Source: Petrosia ficiformis
Taxonomy: Eukaryota; Porifera; Demospongiae; Haplosclerida; Petrosiidae
Assembly: GCA_947044365.1 (NCBI GenBank)
Contig: OX345636.1
Coordinates: 1,783,501-1,847,500, forward strand
DNA: 64,000 nucleotides
Direction of reading: 5' to 3'
Within the stretch, counting starts at the first letter, position 1. Every line of letters starts with the position of its first letter. Below, in pieces: positions 11,155 to 22,412 of this stretch. Position numbers and translations under genes: made by a program. A model generated the notes under the pieces. The model made no database searches. It was given only the letters and a program-made list of their open reading frames with translations, and was not told where the DNA came from.

Positions 11155-11285
11155 CCTGACCCATTCATCAATCCATCCATCAGTCATGCATGTAAACTCT
11201 CTTCAACCTCATAGTCAGACACAACTCCTCCATCCATCCATCTATCCACCTATCCATCCATCAATCTGTCAATTTTGTCTATCCA
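11155..11285. repeat. (ATCC)n imperfect microsatellite
   Basis: Imperfect ATCC/ATCA tetramers, densest at 11230-11275. Confidence 0.8.
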
Positions 11286-11580
11286 TCAATACATTTATAG
11301 TGCGTACAGAGATTCTCTGACATAGAGGGCAATGGAAGGTATGACAATCCAGGTACTATTAGCTTTACAATATATAGTATACATGAATATTCTGAAACAA
11401 ATGGTAAGAGGAGCAGACACTCAAGAGATGATCTAGAGGTTTTAGAGCTATTGTGGTGTGTGGAGAAAGACTGCCATTCATAGACATCTTTGGTACTATG
11501 CATGGTAGGATTGGCCAACCACTGCCCCACAGGTGCATTTAGCAGCTCACAATGTGGAATTTGCATCTCAAAATATGAAG
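11286..11580 (-). repeat. Dispersed repeat, copy 1 (pair with 49925-50300)
   Basis: On the minus strand, TTGTGAGCTGCTAAATGCAC, GGTTGGCCAATC, TCTGCTCCTCTTACCATTTG, CTGGATTGTCATACCT and TATGTCAGAGAATCTCTG occur in this order. The same landmarks occur in order on the plus strand at 49925-50300. A 95-codon frame stays open here, but the other copy is not open over the same length. It is best treated as a dispersed repeat of unknown origin. Confidence 0.65.
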
Positions 11581-11691
11581 AAATGCAACAAGATATGAAA
11601 ATTCTTAATGGCCTGCTTGGAATGAGACTGATGACATAATCATATCAATTAACTTCACCTATACATATAACTAGCAAACACAATTAAGGCT

Positions 11692-11741
11692 ATTTTTATG
11701 GCCCGTAGGGCCATCCCTATAATTGCTTTCCACGGGGTTTA

Positions 11742-11787
<46 letters not shown>

Positions 11788-11960
11788 TTGTGTCACTTGC
11801 GCGACTATGCGTTGTATACGTAGTTAAGGAAGTTGCGTCATTCCCGGGGGGCTCGGTCAATTAATGGGCGTGGCGCGTAAAAGAACGCGCGCTCCAACTC
11901 TGCACGACCAGCAGGAAGAAAGCTGCCTGTAGCTAAGTAGTCGTGAAAGATGGGCTTATA
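11692..11960 (+). mobile_element. ATCCCTAT-family MITE, copy C (3' part diverged)
   Basis: The left half nearly matches copy B (TTTTTATGGCCCGTAGGGCC, ATCCCTATAATTGC, a long (TA) tract, CACTTGCGCGACTATGCG, GTGGCGCG). After the GGAAGAAAGCTGC stretch the similarity fades, and the usual CAGTCATAGGGAT terminus is not found. Confidence 0.7.
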
Positions 11961-12717
11961 CCTCAGTGATTAAACACTTGTGTGGTGTTCATTACAAGAT
12001 ATACACATAAACTACCTCATAATGCCTTCATGGTAAACAATGTCCAGCATCTCAAAATCTTTATCGCCAGCTACACTAAGGAGAATCTCTCTACCAGGAT
12101 GAATACCTACATGTAGGAATAATCCTCTTACATACATCTGATAAATCCTATACATCATAAATAGCAGGTTGCTACTGCTCCCACCTTCTGCTGCATATAA
12201 TAGCACATTTTGTGAACATATAATACTTGTATACATATTGTAGGTACATGTCATTAAATTTGATGAAATAGTTGACTGTTGAAAAGTGCTAATTAGGTAA
12301 GACCTAGAATCAACTATGAAAATGTATAGAAAGTTTTTTTTTAGTGTAAGTGAAGTACACTTACATGCAGCCAAAATAAAAACCATTATGTAATTCAGGA
12401 TTGTTTAATTTCATTAATAATAACAATAATAAGTACCATCATTTTCATATCTGAAGTGGAGAATTCAGAATGGCCTTCACCACTTTCATCTCATATTTAT
12501 TTCTCTACCTGTGGGCCACACAATTTTCGTCTCATTGGTGCTTTAGCTGGCTTTAATAAAAGCCGTGTAGAGCTGAAGTGGATTGTTTCAAAAGCGCTGT
12601 TGACAACGTAATTAAATCTGCAAATGTAAATTTTGCCCAAAAAGTGGTAAATCAGATGGTATCTACTTATAATACATAGGGTCTATTCTCACCAACTTTA
12701 ACAATATATATAGAAAA

Positions 12718-12838
12718 AAGTATCCCTATGATTACTTTGGGGTGTCCAATGTTCAGTATTCATGGCTGACTTTATCATGCTTGAAACACAACAGTCTATT
12801 ATAGTTGATTATCTACCTTTTAAAAGAAATATACAGTA
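12718..12838 (-). mobile_element. ATCCCTAT-family MITE, 3' fragment D
   Basis: In reverse, TATATAGAAAAAAGTATCCC marks the 3' terminus of the family, followed by the TGACTTTATCATGCTTGAAA and CAGTCTATTATAG landmarks. The 5' half is absent. Confidence 0.75.
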
Positions 12839-13208
12839 AAGGACATAAAAATTTGATGTTTTGTAATCGTTTTACTGATTCGAATTGTTTTACGATTAAG
12901 AATCGACGATTAAAACCGTTAAAGCAATCATTGCAAAGACCATCCCCCGTTTCGCCCTATCCCTTTCTTTGAAAGATACCACACACAATAGCCTACATAA
13001 GCTCCCATATCATATATAAGTGAATCTGTAGTTACTAAACTGTATATTTGCTTTATTTCTTTGGTTTAATGTTTAAAATTAACAAATACACAATGAATTA
13101 CAACAATACTATGTATTTTTCGGGTCAACCGGAATACACAAAAACCTCATTAAAATTCATAGACACACCCCTCGATCCTAGGGTCTCTTATTAAAACCAC
13201 TCAAAACG
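12839..13208. other. Spacer before the giant element, no gene
   Basis: It contains an ATCGTTTTACTGATTCG / AATTGTTTTACGATTAAGAA stretch with internal repetition but no supported gene. Confidence 0.45.
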
Positions 13209-13484
13209 CTACAAGGAACCGACAACTAAGGAACCGTTAATTTGCAGGCGTGGTGTTACAGTTACTTTACAGGGGCAGTAACAATTCTACTCCTACACAA
13301 TTGGGACACTACCATATTCGTATACTCCCCTAGGATATCATTCAGTTTATATACCATCTCCCAGAATCTACATAAAATCTGTTAGGAATCTATTAACATC
13401 ACAGAAAATCTGTTTCGATAAAACTGCAGGTGTACTCAGCCTGTGAGGAATCTCATATGGAAGGAACTACATAGTTTTAATTAA

Positions 13485-14050
13485 GGTTGTAGTCTTTTCC
13501 GTGGGCGGATGCTACTCCAATCAGTTTCTAGTCTTGCAAGCTTCTTGCTGCATACAATCTGGTTCCATTCTGTATTTTTTGGAAGCCACACCCACCCGTG
13601 GGTATAATTATTGGGCCTAAATGTTTTGACTGATAGTTTACACAGGCGGTGGGTGGGAAACAATGGCGGGTAACTGTAGTTGCTCTCTGACAAAGAGCGG
13701 AGTTTGATAGTGCCTAGAAAGGTAGATTTTATGGTTTCAGTGAAAAGCTACAGAATTCAGCTTTCTTCAGCCTCTTGTAACTATAAAAGTAAAATGAATT
13801 TCCAGAAAACGGCTCTATTTGTTTTCTGTAAATGCATTGTACTTGGTGCACGCCATGATTGGTGGGCGTGGCTTTCTCGGTTTTGTAGATTGCAAAAATG
13901 GACATTTTATATATGTTTTATCAATTCCAGGACCCTATAAAGGTGATTAGAAGATATGAAGGTTGCTACTACACCAGGTTAGAGTCATATTATATAATAT
14001 TCTATTTTGAAACTGATTGGAGTCGCATCCGCCCACTCCTTACTACCACC
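13485..14050. mobile_element. TTAA-targeting MITE nested in the left arm
   Basis: Inverted ends of about 40 bp (GGTTGTAGTC...CCAATCAGTTTC and its mirror ...CTACTACCACC) are bordered by TTAA on both sides (13481-13484, 14051-14054). The right arm keeps the empty site, with one TTAAGGAACTGTG in this position, so insertion and a 4-bp duplication are directly visible. A TTAA target suggests a piggyBac-type mobiliser. No transposase is inside. A larger, diverged relative lies at 52067-52902. Confidence 0.9.
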
Positions 14051-14199
14051 TTAAGGGACTGTGTGCTGGCTCTCTAAACTAAGGGTAATGATTTTAACCA
14101 ATATATATATATTATTATAATTATATATTATATATTTACAATATATTTACAATATATATATATATAGTATGCTAATATGTCCATTATACAAAATATAGG

Positions 14200-14523
14200 A
14201 CCTGAGTTTGTGTTCAAGGATGTGATATAGCCTGAGCCTGCGAGGGCTATATCACATCCGAGGACACAGAACGAGGGTTCTACATGTATATACAAAATAT
14301 AGGACCTGAATTTGTGTTCAAAGATGTGATATAGCCCGAGCCTGCGAGGGCTATATTGCATCCGAGGACACAAAACAAGGGTCCTATATGCAGTATATAG
14401 GATCTATTAGCATACTATATACAATATATTGTATGATGGTGACATCTCCTGCATGGTGTGCACATGGAAGGTCTACATACAATATATAGAACTCACCACA
14501 ACAAAGGGATGATGTCACTATCA

Positions 14524-14557
<34 letters not shown>

Positions 14558-14790
14558 CATGCTACCATGGCAACCGTTTGATGTGGTTAGGTCTTATATT
14601 TTTGTATATAGACCTGTGAATCTTTAATCTATCAGCATACAATATATTGTATATAGTACACTTACAGTTCTTATATAAAACAATATAAAACTTTGGTTTA
14701 GTGTCCTCGGATGTGATATAGCCCTCGCAGGCTCGGGCTATATCACATCCTTGGACACTAAACCTCGGGTCTATATTTTTGTATATAAGA
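14200..14790. repeat. Left palindrome modules of the giant element
   Basis: Three modules (near 14217, 14321 and 14707) each form a hairpin. GGATGTGATATAGCC pairs with GGCTATATCACATCC around a GC-rich loop (TGAGCCTGCGAGG or its mirror). Outer TGTGTTCAA and GAGGACACA text extends the symmetry. They are separated by TATATTTTGTATATA strings and a CATCATAC / GATGGTGACATC stretch. They are mirrored at 31390-31735. Confidence 0.85.
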
Positions 14791-15024
14791 CCTGTAAGTG
14801 TACTATATATATTACATATATATATATATATATATATAATTATATATATGTATATATAATTATTATGTGTGTATGTAAATATAATAATAATAATAATATA
14901 TCTATGTTTATTTCAACGGGTAAACAATTCCAACAGAAGCAAGCATGGTTATTGACACAGATTAAAACCCTACTAATTATTCAACAATCTCTAGGCCCTA
15001 AAACACTATACTGATTATACCTAT

Positions 15025-16925
15025 TTCCGGTGCAATTCTTAAGGAACTTTAATGTCTTTACATGTTTCACTCCTTTCTTCCATCAGAAGTTAGAACAAAT
15101 TAATGTATTAGTCATATCTACATGTATAGTATATTAGTCTGTTATGAGTGATCTTCATTCATTAGATACATGTACAGTATGTATAACCTGTGCATATAAT
15201 CTAAGGAACTGGTTAAGGAACTGCTTTAAATGTGCCACTCCTTACTTCCCTTAGAAGTTAGAATATATTACTCTTATCTATAAGTATAGTTTATATAGTC
15301 TGTTATGAATTACATGTATCTTCATTCAATAGATACATGTATAGTATGTGCATATAATCTAAGGAACTGGTTAAGGAACTGCCTACTGCTTCCCATAACA
15401 AATTACTCTAGGCCCTAAAACACTGTACTACAGATCACTGATTATACCTATTTCCGGTGCAACTCTTAAGGAACTGCTTTACATGTTTCGCTCCTTTCTT
15501 CACTTAGAGGTTAGAACAGATTAATGTATTGCTCATATCTACATGTACATGTATAGTATATTAGTCTGTTATGAATGATCTTCATTCAATAGATGCATGT
15601 ACGTGTACACATACAGTATGTATAATCTCTGCGTATAATCTATGGAACTGGTTAAGGAACTGCTTTAAATGAGCCACTCCTCTCTTCCCTTAGAAGTTAG
15701 AACAGATAGTCATATCTAGTATATTAGAGTTGTCTTCAATCAATAGATATAGGTATGCGTATGTATAACCTATGCATATAATCTAAGGAATTGGTTAAGG
15801 AACTGCTTTAAATGTGCCACTCCTTTCTTCCCTTAGAAGTTAGAATAGATTAATATATTACTCTTATCTATAAGTATAGTGTGTTATGAATTACATGTAT
15901 CTTCATTCAATAGATACATCTACATGTACAGTATGTATACCCTATGCATATAATCTAAGGAACTGGTTAAGGAACTGCTTTAAATGTGCCACTCCTTTCT
16001 TCCCTTAGAAGTTAGTAATATATTATTCTTATTTATAGGTATAGTATATATAGTATGTTATGAATTACATGTATCTTCATTCAATAGATACATCTACATG
16101 TACAGTATGTATACCCTATGCATATAGTCTAAGGAATTGGTTAAGGAACTGCTTTAAATGTGCCACTCCTTTCTTCCCTTAGAAGTTAGAATAGATTAAT
16201 ATATTACTCTTATCTATAAGTATAGTGTGTTATGAATTACATGTATCTTCATTCAATAGATACATCTACATGTACAGTATGTATACCCTATGCATATAGT
16301 CTAAGGAACTGGTTAAGGAACTGCTTTAAATGTGCCACTCCTTTCTTCCCTTAGAAGTTAGAATAGATTAATATATTACTCTTATCTATAAGTATAGTGT
16401 GTTATGAATTACATGTATCTTCATTCAATAGATACATCTACATGTACAGTATGTATACCCTATGCATATAGTCTAAGGAACTGGTTAAGGAACTGCTTTA
16501 AATGTGCCACTCCTTTCTTCCCTTAGAAGTTAGAATAGGTTAATATATTACTCTTATCTATAAGTACAGTGTGTTATGAATTACATGTATCTTCATTCAA
16601 TAGATACATCTACATGTACAGTATGTATACCCTATGCATATAATCTAAGGAACTTGTTAAGGAACTGCTTTAAATGTGCCACTCCTTTCTTCCCTTAGAA
16701 GTTAGAATAGATTAATATATTACTCTTATCTATAAGTACAGTGTGTTATGAATTACATGTATCTTCATTCAATAGATACATCTACATGTACAGTATGTAT
16801 ACCCTATGCATATAATCTAAGGAACTGGTTAAGGAACTGCTTTAAATGTGCCACTCCTTTCTTCCCTTAGAAGTTGGAATAGATTATTATATTAGTCATA
16901 TCTACATGTATAGTATATTCGTCTC
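15025..16925. repeat. Left subterminal tandem array, ~171-bp units
   Basis: About 11 units carry CTAAGGAACTGGTTAAGGAA, CTGCTTTAAATGTGCCACTC, CTTCCCTTAGAAGTTAGAAT and CTTCATTCAATAGATACATC. Inner units (15960-16860) are nearly identical, while outer ones are more diverged and shorter. The AAGGAACYG core occurs twice per unit and again at the element terminus, which suggests (inference) a transposase-binding array. The mirror array is at 27600-31040. Confidence 0.9.
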
Positions 16926-17827
16926 TTAGGAATGTATGTGTTAGACATAGCAATACACTCCATTATAAATTAATGTATTTAAGATGCAACTATATAATAT
17001 ACATACATGTTAAATCTTTCTGGAGTGTACCATGTAAGTGTAGTTACAGTCTTAATTGTTTTTTTTAAGTGTTTACTTCGGCGTATGCAAACTTTCTAAT
17101 GGTACATTACAATGTAGTAATTGTCTCAAGTTTAAAATATTTTAGTATATGTGTGAATGTGTGTGTCTGTCTGTCTGTTAAGTGAGTAGCTAAAAGATTC
17201 CTAGCAAAGTCTACTTACAATAATTATTCATTTCCAATCTTGAATTTATAGAAGAAGACTAGTTACATGTAGTTAAACACATGATAAAGGTTTAGAACCG
17301 AAATCACTGTTATAGTAGTCTAGCAGTTTAAATCACCTTACTTAACTCGTCTGTCTGTTTGTTTGTCTGTCTGTTTTTTTTGTCTATTTATGTCTATTTG
17401 CTATTACTTTGTGTCTGTATACACTTTTTGTGGCGTTTTATTAAGCCACAACACTATGTACTGAAGACTCTTTGGTAATGATCATACTTTGACCTAATAA
17501 TTATCTACTTCACTTCATTTTTTCATTCAATATAGGTGAGTACAACTGTGGGAAATCTACTTTGTAGAATTTTTAGTTAAAGAGAAAGAGCGGAGGAACC
17601 AGTTATAGAACTATTTAAAGAAACTGCCACTGCTTCTCTCCAACTAAACTAGTCATGAATTGTTTTTGCTTTGTATATTACTTAAAAACACATCTTACAC
17701 TGTCTTTTGACTTTTTCACTTTTTTATGAGGAAAATAATACTTTTATGGCAATTATTACTTCTTAATTTCCTGTGGTTGCATACTATTTATAATAAATTT
17801 GATTGGTATCGTGTGTTTTAAGTCAAC

Positions 17828-19176
17828 ATGAGTAAGAGGAAGAATATCCTTCCCACTTGTGACCATCTTGAAACTAAACCAAAGGCTACTAAATGTGATG
17901 AAGATGATGTTGGTATGGTGAAGTATGCAGTATGCTCAATATCTTTTAGTATATACAATCATATTAGATTGCAGTGTCCAAACTGTTAGTATGGTAGAAC
18001 CAAATAAGTCTGTAGCTGTTGGAAGAGATGTGGTGTGTTCCCTTGTATTTATTGTATGGTTTTGGATTTATATTACACTTTATTTAGTTCCATACCATGC
18101 CAATGTACTCACAGTTGTGCTAAACATAAAAAATTTCACAATAATTATTATGCTTGTTCTTTATAATTGAAGTGCAATGCTTATGCATAATTTTATTATA
18201 CCTATTTCATCTGTGCAAGATATTATTATATAATCTTTATAATTATAATTATAATTATTTATATTATTATTATTATAAATTATGGTCTATATATATAATT
18301 ATTTGTTTATTTATTTATTTATTATGTATTCACAATAATGCAGATAAAAAGGATGAATGCTATTAACAGTAGATGTTATACTTCTATAGCACAAAAGGTA
18401 TAATTAAGTTGCAGTGCATTTACTTATGCTAATATTTTGACTTTCTTATGTATTGCAGTGTAATCATTGGCTTGGTTCTACATCACCTTGTGAGTCTAGT
18501 TTTTGTTTTCTATACTGGAAGAGTACTAATAAGGGTGGGCAACATATAGTTTGGGTAGGTCAGGTATAATCTTGATAACTTATAACAATAATAGCTTTTC
18601 TAATTATGTATTTAAGAGCAAACAACATAATTATAAATTATATAATTACACTCCATGTAATAACTGATAGGTCCAGATCACATGCGTGACTTTGCTGAAC
18701 ATCAGCATGTTATAGAATTATTCAAAGAGTCAGCACTAAAACGTAATATTTTCACTGAAGAATGTAAGTCTCTAGTCATAAACTCATAATTGAATTCAAA
18801 TTTTTAATTATAGCTTCCAAATCAGCTAAGAATGAGGAAATGGATCCTTTGATGAAAGAGCCCATGCTCTTAAAATTTAAAAATCCAACAAATTACACAA
18901 ATGATATTTTGGCAAAAATTATTCCACGAATTCTAAATCCATATGGTAACGTGTAGCTTAATGTTATAATATTACTTTTTTGCTGTTATTTAATTATTTG
19001 TTGTCAGGAAAAAGGAATTTCTATGTTTCTAAGAATTGCCCTGAGTGGTTCCCAAATGATATTACATTTAGACGTTCAAACCATCCAAAAGGTAATTATA
19101 TTAGCTGAAACTTAATTTGGTTCCATGTTATATTGCAGAAAACGAAAAGAGAATGACTGCAAATGAAATGCAGTAG
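17828..19176 (+). CDS. KDZ-element leader protein (PHD/Ulp1/SET-side first ORF)
   Basis: Six exons join without frame conflict to 170 codons plus stop: 17828-17917, 18459-18534, 18671-18763, 18814-18945, 19008-19091 and 19139-19176. All introns are GT-AG. The start is ATG at 17828, preceded by TCAAC; a TATTTATAATAAAT stretch lies about 40 bp upstream. Exon 1 (30 residues, MSKRKNILPT... to ...CDEDDVGM) lies in the inverted repeat and is base-for-base identical to the transposase's first exon. Exon 2 is Cys-rich (CNHWLGSTSPCESSFCFLYW). Later exons include FYVSKNCPEWFPND. The TAG at 19174 is followed in frame by about 17 further open codons, so it may be a decayed Trp codon, and the protein may once have continued toward the PHD/Ulp1 exons. 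No domain is recognised beyond a basic start and possible Cys cluster. Confidence 0.65.
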
Positions 19177-19426
19177 ATTTTGAAGGCATTTATGATTAAA
19201 TGTCCTCATTCCTATAAAATGTATAATGACTAATGTACTGCTTCTCACCAGCATTAACAACATCAACTGGGGATTGCTTGTTTGGTTCCGTCAGTTTGTG
19301 CCTATTTGCTCTTAAGGTTCTCTGCAGTTGTGTAAGGAGTTACTCATTTTGATCATTATATAGAGCTAGTCAGTTGACTTTGTTTGCTGTCATTACTGTG
19401 TTATATAGCTTATTCATTAAAAATAG

Positions 19427-20165
19427 ATTTTATCCAAGATAACATCAGTGTCAGATGCAATACAATTTCTATCAACTGTGGTTTCATCTGATACCACTTT
19501 GCATCATCTTCCAGAATCTATGGACGTCAATGAAATTGCAAAATATGCATTAGTTAATGAAATAATGTCAACATCCAAGATTGGCTCATACTCAGGTGAT
19601 AAAATAAAACTGCCTGTACTTGTGTAAACTCACTTTGAATGTTTTATGCAGGTCTTCTCCAAATACTCTTCCTAGCTGGAGCAACTGGATATTCAATCCA
19701 GCAGCACTGTGAAGTATATAGAGACGGATATGACACAGTTGTATATCCATGTCCATGTTCCACTAGTGCTCCCAAATCAACTATTCATATAATGTGGGTG
19801 AAGTCCATTGACAAGATGTCTAGTAGTTGTTCGATGAATCACATCCATACCACTACTTCCCAACACCACAGAGTATAGTAGTAAGTCAACCCATTATTGA
19901 CTGCCTATAACATGAATAATATTTCACTGAAGGGGATAACATTCAGAGTGATCCAACTTATTTCATTAAGGACACTGTCTTATATGACAAGATTTGTAAA
20001 TTTTGTGCTCCTGTGGGTAGGGAAAGGGATGATATGGTCCAATGTGACCAGTGCTGTGCTTGGTACACTGCGCATGCATTGGTATATCAAGTATTCACTT
20101 CCAGGATACCAACATTCCTTTCTTTTGTTGTCAGCCTCCAAGTGATCATTTTAACTGCATGTGAG
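19427..20165 (+). pseudogene. PHD-finger region of the giant transposon's chromatin gene
   Basis: An exon at 19427-19595 (acceptor AAATAG, donor GTGATA) reads ILSKITSVSDAIQFLSTVVS and onward. Next, from 19652, GLLQILFLAGATGYS and CPCSTSAPKS follow. Beyond about 19850 the frame is lost at least once, and a coding stretch at about 19935-20160 reads KICKFCAPVGRERDDMVQCD, then QCCAW, AHAL and FCCQPPSDHF. CxxC, CxxC, His and a final CC arranged in this way match a PHD-type zinc finger (Cys4-His-Cys3), the class that reads histone H3 tails. The spacing before the last cysteines is disturbed, which fits mutation. It lies between the leader exons and the Ulp1 exons on the same strand. Confidence 0.55.
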
Positions 20166-20203
20166 TTTTTGAACATGACATACTAAGTTATGTTCATTTA
20201 GAA

Positions 20204-21324
20204 ATGTTAGTGGTCAATTTCTTTTGAGTAATCAAGGCTCAGAGGAAAAAACGGGCAATTCATTTGAGGGTTATACAGATGTTCAATCTGTGTATCCTGA
20301 TAATGGAATTTGTGATTTAATTGTTGATTTCTATGTGAGGTGAACCTAGCAGATTTATGTGAAAATATACACTGTTATACATGTCTTGACAGTTAATAAT
20401 TTTCATGTAGAATTGTGTCTCCTATAAGTATATGCCACTATACTGCCGGAGCACTGGCATACACTGCTATAGCCAGCATAGGACCAGAAACATCTCAAAA
20501 AGAATTAAAGAAGAAGTTTAATATCACAAATGGAGCCTTTGATGTAACACATCCAATTCTGCTTTTTCCCTGCCATCCACTGTATGCAATATTCAACTAA
20601 AGATTACCTATCTTTATTAACATTAATTATATTAATTATGCAGGAATACCTGGCACTGGATTCTTGTTGCTGTTTATACAAAAGAAAATTTGTTAGTGCT
20701 TTCATCATGCATGAAATATTGTAGCAATACCAGAGCTCACTCTATGCTTGTCCTTTATGTATGAATATTTCAATGCTGTAGTTTTGAACTCAACATCACC
20801 AGATGCTGTACTTCCATACAGCATTGCAGTAGTTAATAGAATCAACTCTCTACTTCAATGTTGGCCATCATTAAGAGACTTGCAGTTAAAAGCAGTACCT
20901 TACCCTGTAAGTACACATCAGTATTTGTATGTGCAATGTTATTATACATGATTTTAATTACATAATTATAGGTTCCAATGCAAAAAGGAGGAACTGACTG
21001 TGGGATTCATGTAATCCACAATATAATAACTATAGCAAATGTAAGCCAATGATTTTCAATTGATGATTTTATAAATTATTATGTGCATGTATAGCATGAT
21101 CCTTATGATCTTCTAAATGGTGAAATTGATGCAAAAGAATTTGAAGTTAATCCAGCATCATTTCGCAAATCCATTTTGAAAGAATGTGAAATTAGATCCC
21201 ACAAAGTTACCAGGTACATAAGTATTTGTAATTTTCAAATTTTAATTAAATCCACAATGTTGATATTGCAATGTATGACAAATTAATCAATTCACTTTCT
21301 AGGTTGAAGAAATTTCAAGAAATG
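20204..21324 (+). CDS. Ulp1/SENP-type (C48) cysteine protease of the giant transposon
   Basis: Exons read in order ...ICDLIVDFYV (20204-20340), PISICHYTAGALAYTAIA (from 20411), NTWHWILVAVYTKENLLV (from 20643), YEYFNAVVLNSTSPDAV (to 20906), VPMQKGGTDCGIHVIHNI (20972-21040) and HDPYDLLNGEIDAKEF (21095-21213), then LKKFQEMK (21303-21326). HW and QxxxxxDCG match the catalytic His, the oxyanion Gln and the catalytic Cys of the Ulp1 family; the Cys codon is 20999-21001. At the usual Asp position (VLDS) this copy reads VLSS, and a frame break lies near 20745, so activity is doubtful. Ulp1-like proteases are a known companion of KDZ and other large eukaryotic DNA transposons. They process SUMO-like proteins, but the role in transposition is unknown. 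Confidence 0.75.
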
Positions 21325-21415
21325 AAGGCAGGCTATAGATTATTTTATTATGCTTAATTTATTGATCTTTTTTAGTATGACTCAGATGTGAATAAAGTTT
21401 TGCGTAAATCAGAAG

Positions 21416-21882
21416 ATGGTAGTAGACATCAAAGGTAAAGGTAGAGGTGTAGTGTCAACAAGAATATTCAAGAAAGATGACTTCCTTTGTGTGTATGCTG
21501 GAGAGTGTATATCATTCAAAGAAGCCAAGAGTAGAGAGAATGAGTATCTTAAATGTCCTGATGTTGGGTCCTATATGTATTACTTCACATTTGACAATAA
21601 GAAATTATGGTACTGATTATATAATAACTATATACCTTAACATTTAGTGGGTGTTATATTTGCTATAGTGTTGATGCCACTAAGGATGATGGCCGCCTAG
21701 GACGACTATTTAACCATTCAAAGAAACATGCCAATGTTTATACTAAGGTTGTTTCAGTTGATAACAACCCACACATTTGCTTGATGGCTGGAAGTGATAT
21801 CAATGAAGGTGATGAACTAGTGTATGACTATGGAGAAAAAAGCAAGGAAGCAACAACTGTGTACCCCTGGCTAAAAGAATGA
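21416..21882 (+). CDS. SET-domain lysine methyltransferase, KMT5A (H4K20)-like, transposon-borne
   Basis: Two exons (21416-21609 and 21669-21882, GT-AG intron of 59 bp) give a compact SET domain of 135 residues. Landmarks in order are GKGRGVVSTRIFKKDDF, YAGECISFKEAKSRE, GSYMYYFTFDNKKL then CVDATKDD across the junction, GRLGRLFNHSKKHAN, INEGDELVYDYGEKSK and the final YPWLKE. The GxGxG cofactor loop, the NHS motif and the ELVYDYG motif that closes the active site are all intact. The order and wording match the KMT5A/SETD8 family, which monomethylates histone H4 Lys20 and whose SET domain also sits at the C-terminus. Just upstream, YDSDVNKVLRKSED (21376-21417) is in another frame, so either one base was lost at the join to the Ulp1 exons or the ATG at 21416 is a separate start. 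No post-SET cysteines are seen, as in KMT5A. Confidence 0.85.
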
Positions 21883-22412
21883 AAACTGTACATCATTATG
21901 CTAAACATTTCCTTGTAATCACTGTATCAGTATTGATTGTTTAAAATATTATATTAATACAGTCATACTTAATACTGATCAGAATCATGTGAGAAGAGAG
22001 TTCTGGGTATGAAGTATATTTACATATAATGCTAAACCTTATGTAAACCCGAAACCTAAGTTTAAACCCAAGAGCCGAATGATCAAAAGTGGTTGTAACT
22101 TGAAAATGAAGCAACGAATGTTACAAGTTTTGACAAAAATGAACTCAGCACATTAAAATACATCATATAAGAAAGTGTGGCAATTGTCAGAGATTTACTT
22201 TCCAATTTCATGCTTTTCACCGATATTCAGTAACAAACCTTCTTCAGTCACTATGTACTTCAACTCATTTTTTCCACAATGTCATTCAAAACAATTTTCA
22301 TGTGCTGGGTTTATTATATAATTAATTTTTTGAGATTATGAGTGTGTGTCAAAATTAGATTCTTTCAAATATTTACCAAGTGAATTTAGCAGATGATAAC
22401 TAATTTGAATTA
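21883..22412. other. Intergenic gap between the two convergent transposon genes
   Basis: AT-rich 3' flank shared by the SET unit and the transposase. No coding frame or element ends are seen. Confidence 0.6.

Larger units (their letters stand above)
13209..18115 (+). repeat. Left inverted-repeat arm of the giant transposon
   Basis: This arm is homologous, in reverse, to 26375-32304. The terminus holds two copies of AAGGAACCG (13214 and 13229). The arm then holds a TTAA-flanked MITE (13485-14050), hairpin modules (14200-14790), a tandem array (15025-16925), a quieter 17000-17820 stretch and coding exon 1 (17828-17917). Homology continues into the first intron to about 18115, after which the two sides diverge. 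Confidence 0.85.

Noticed and set aside
12009..12107. Minus-strand exon reading GIHPGREILLSVAGDKDFEM
   Set aside because: It faintly resembles an ankyrin-type helix pair and has an acceptor-like TAG, but it has no partner exons and no second landmark.
15025..16925. Direct repeats resembling a CRISPR array
   Set aside because: Units are about 171 bp and nearly identical throughout, without short repeats and unique spacers; spliceosomal introns show a eukaryote.
17925..18170. 81-codon frame MQYAQYLLVY, also present on the minus strand at 26339-26572
   Set aside because: It lies in the first intron of both giant-element genes and is conserved only because the DNA is part of the inverted repeat; the two copies end differently.
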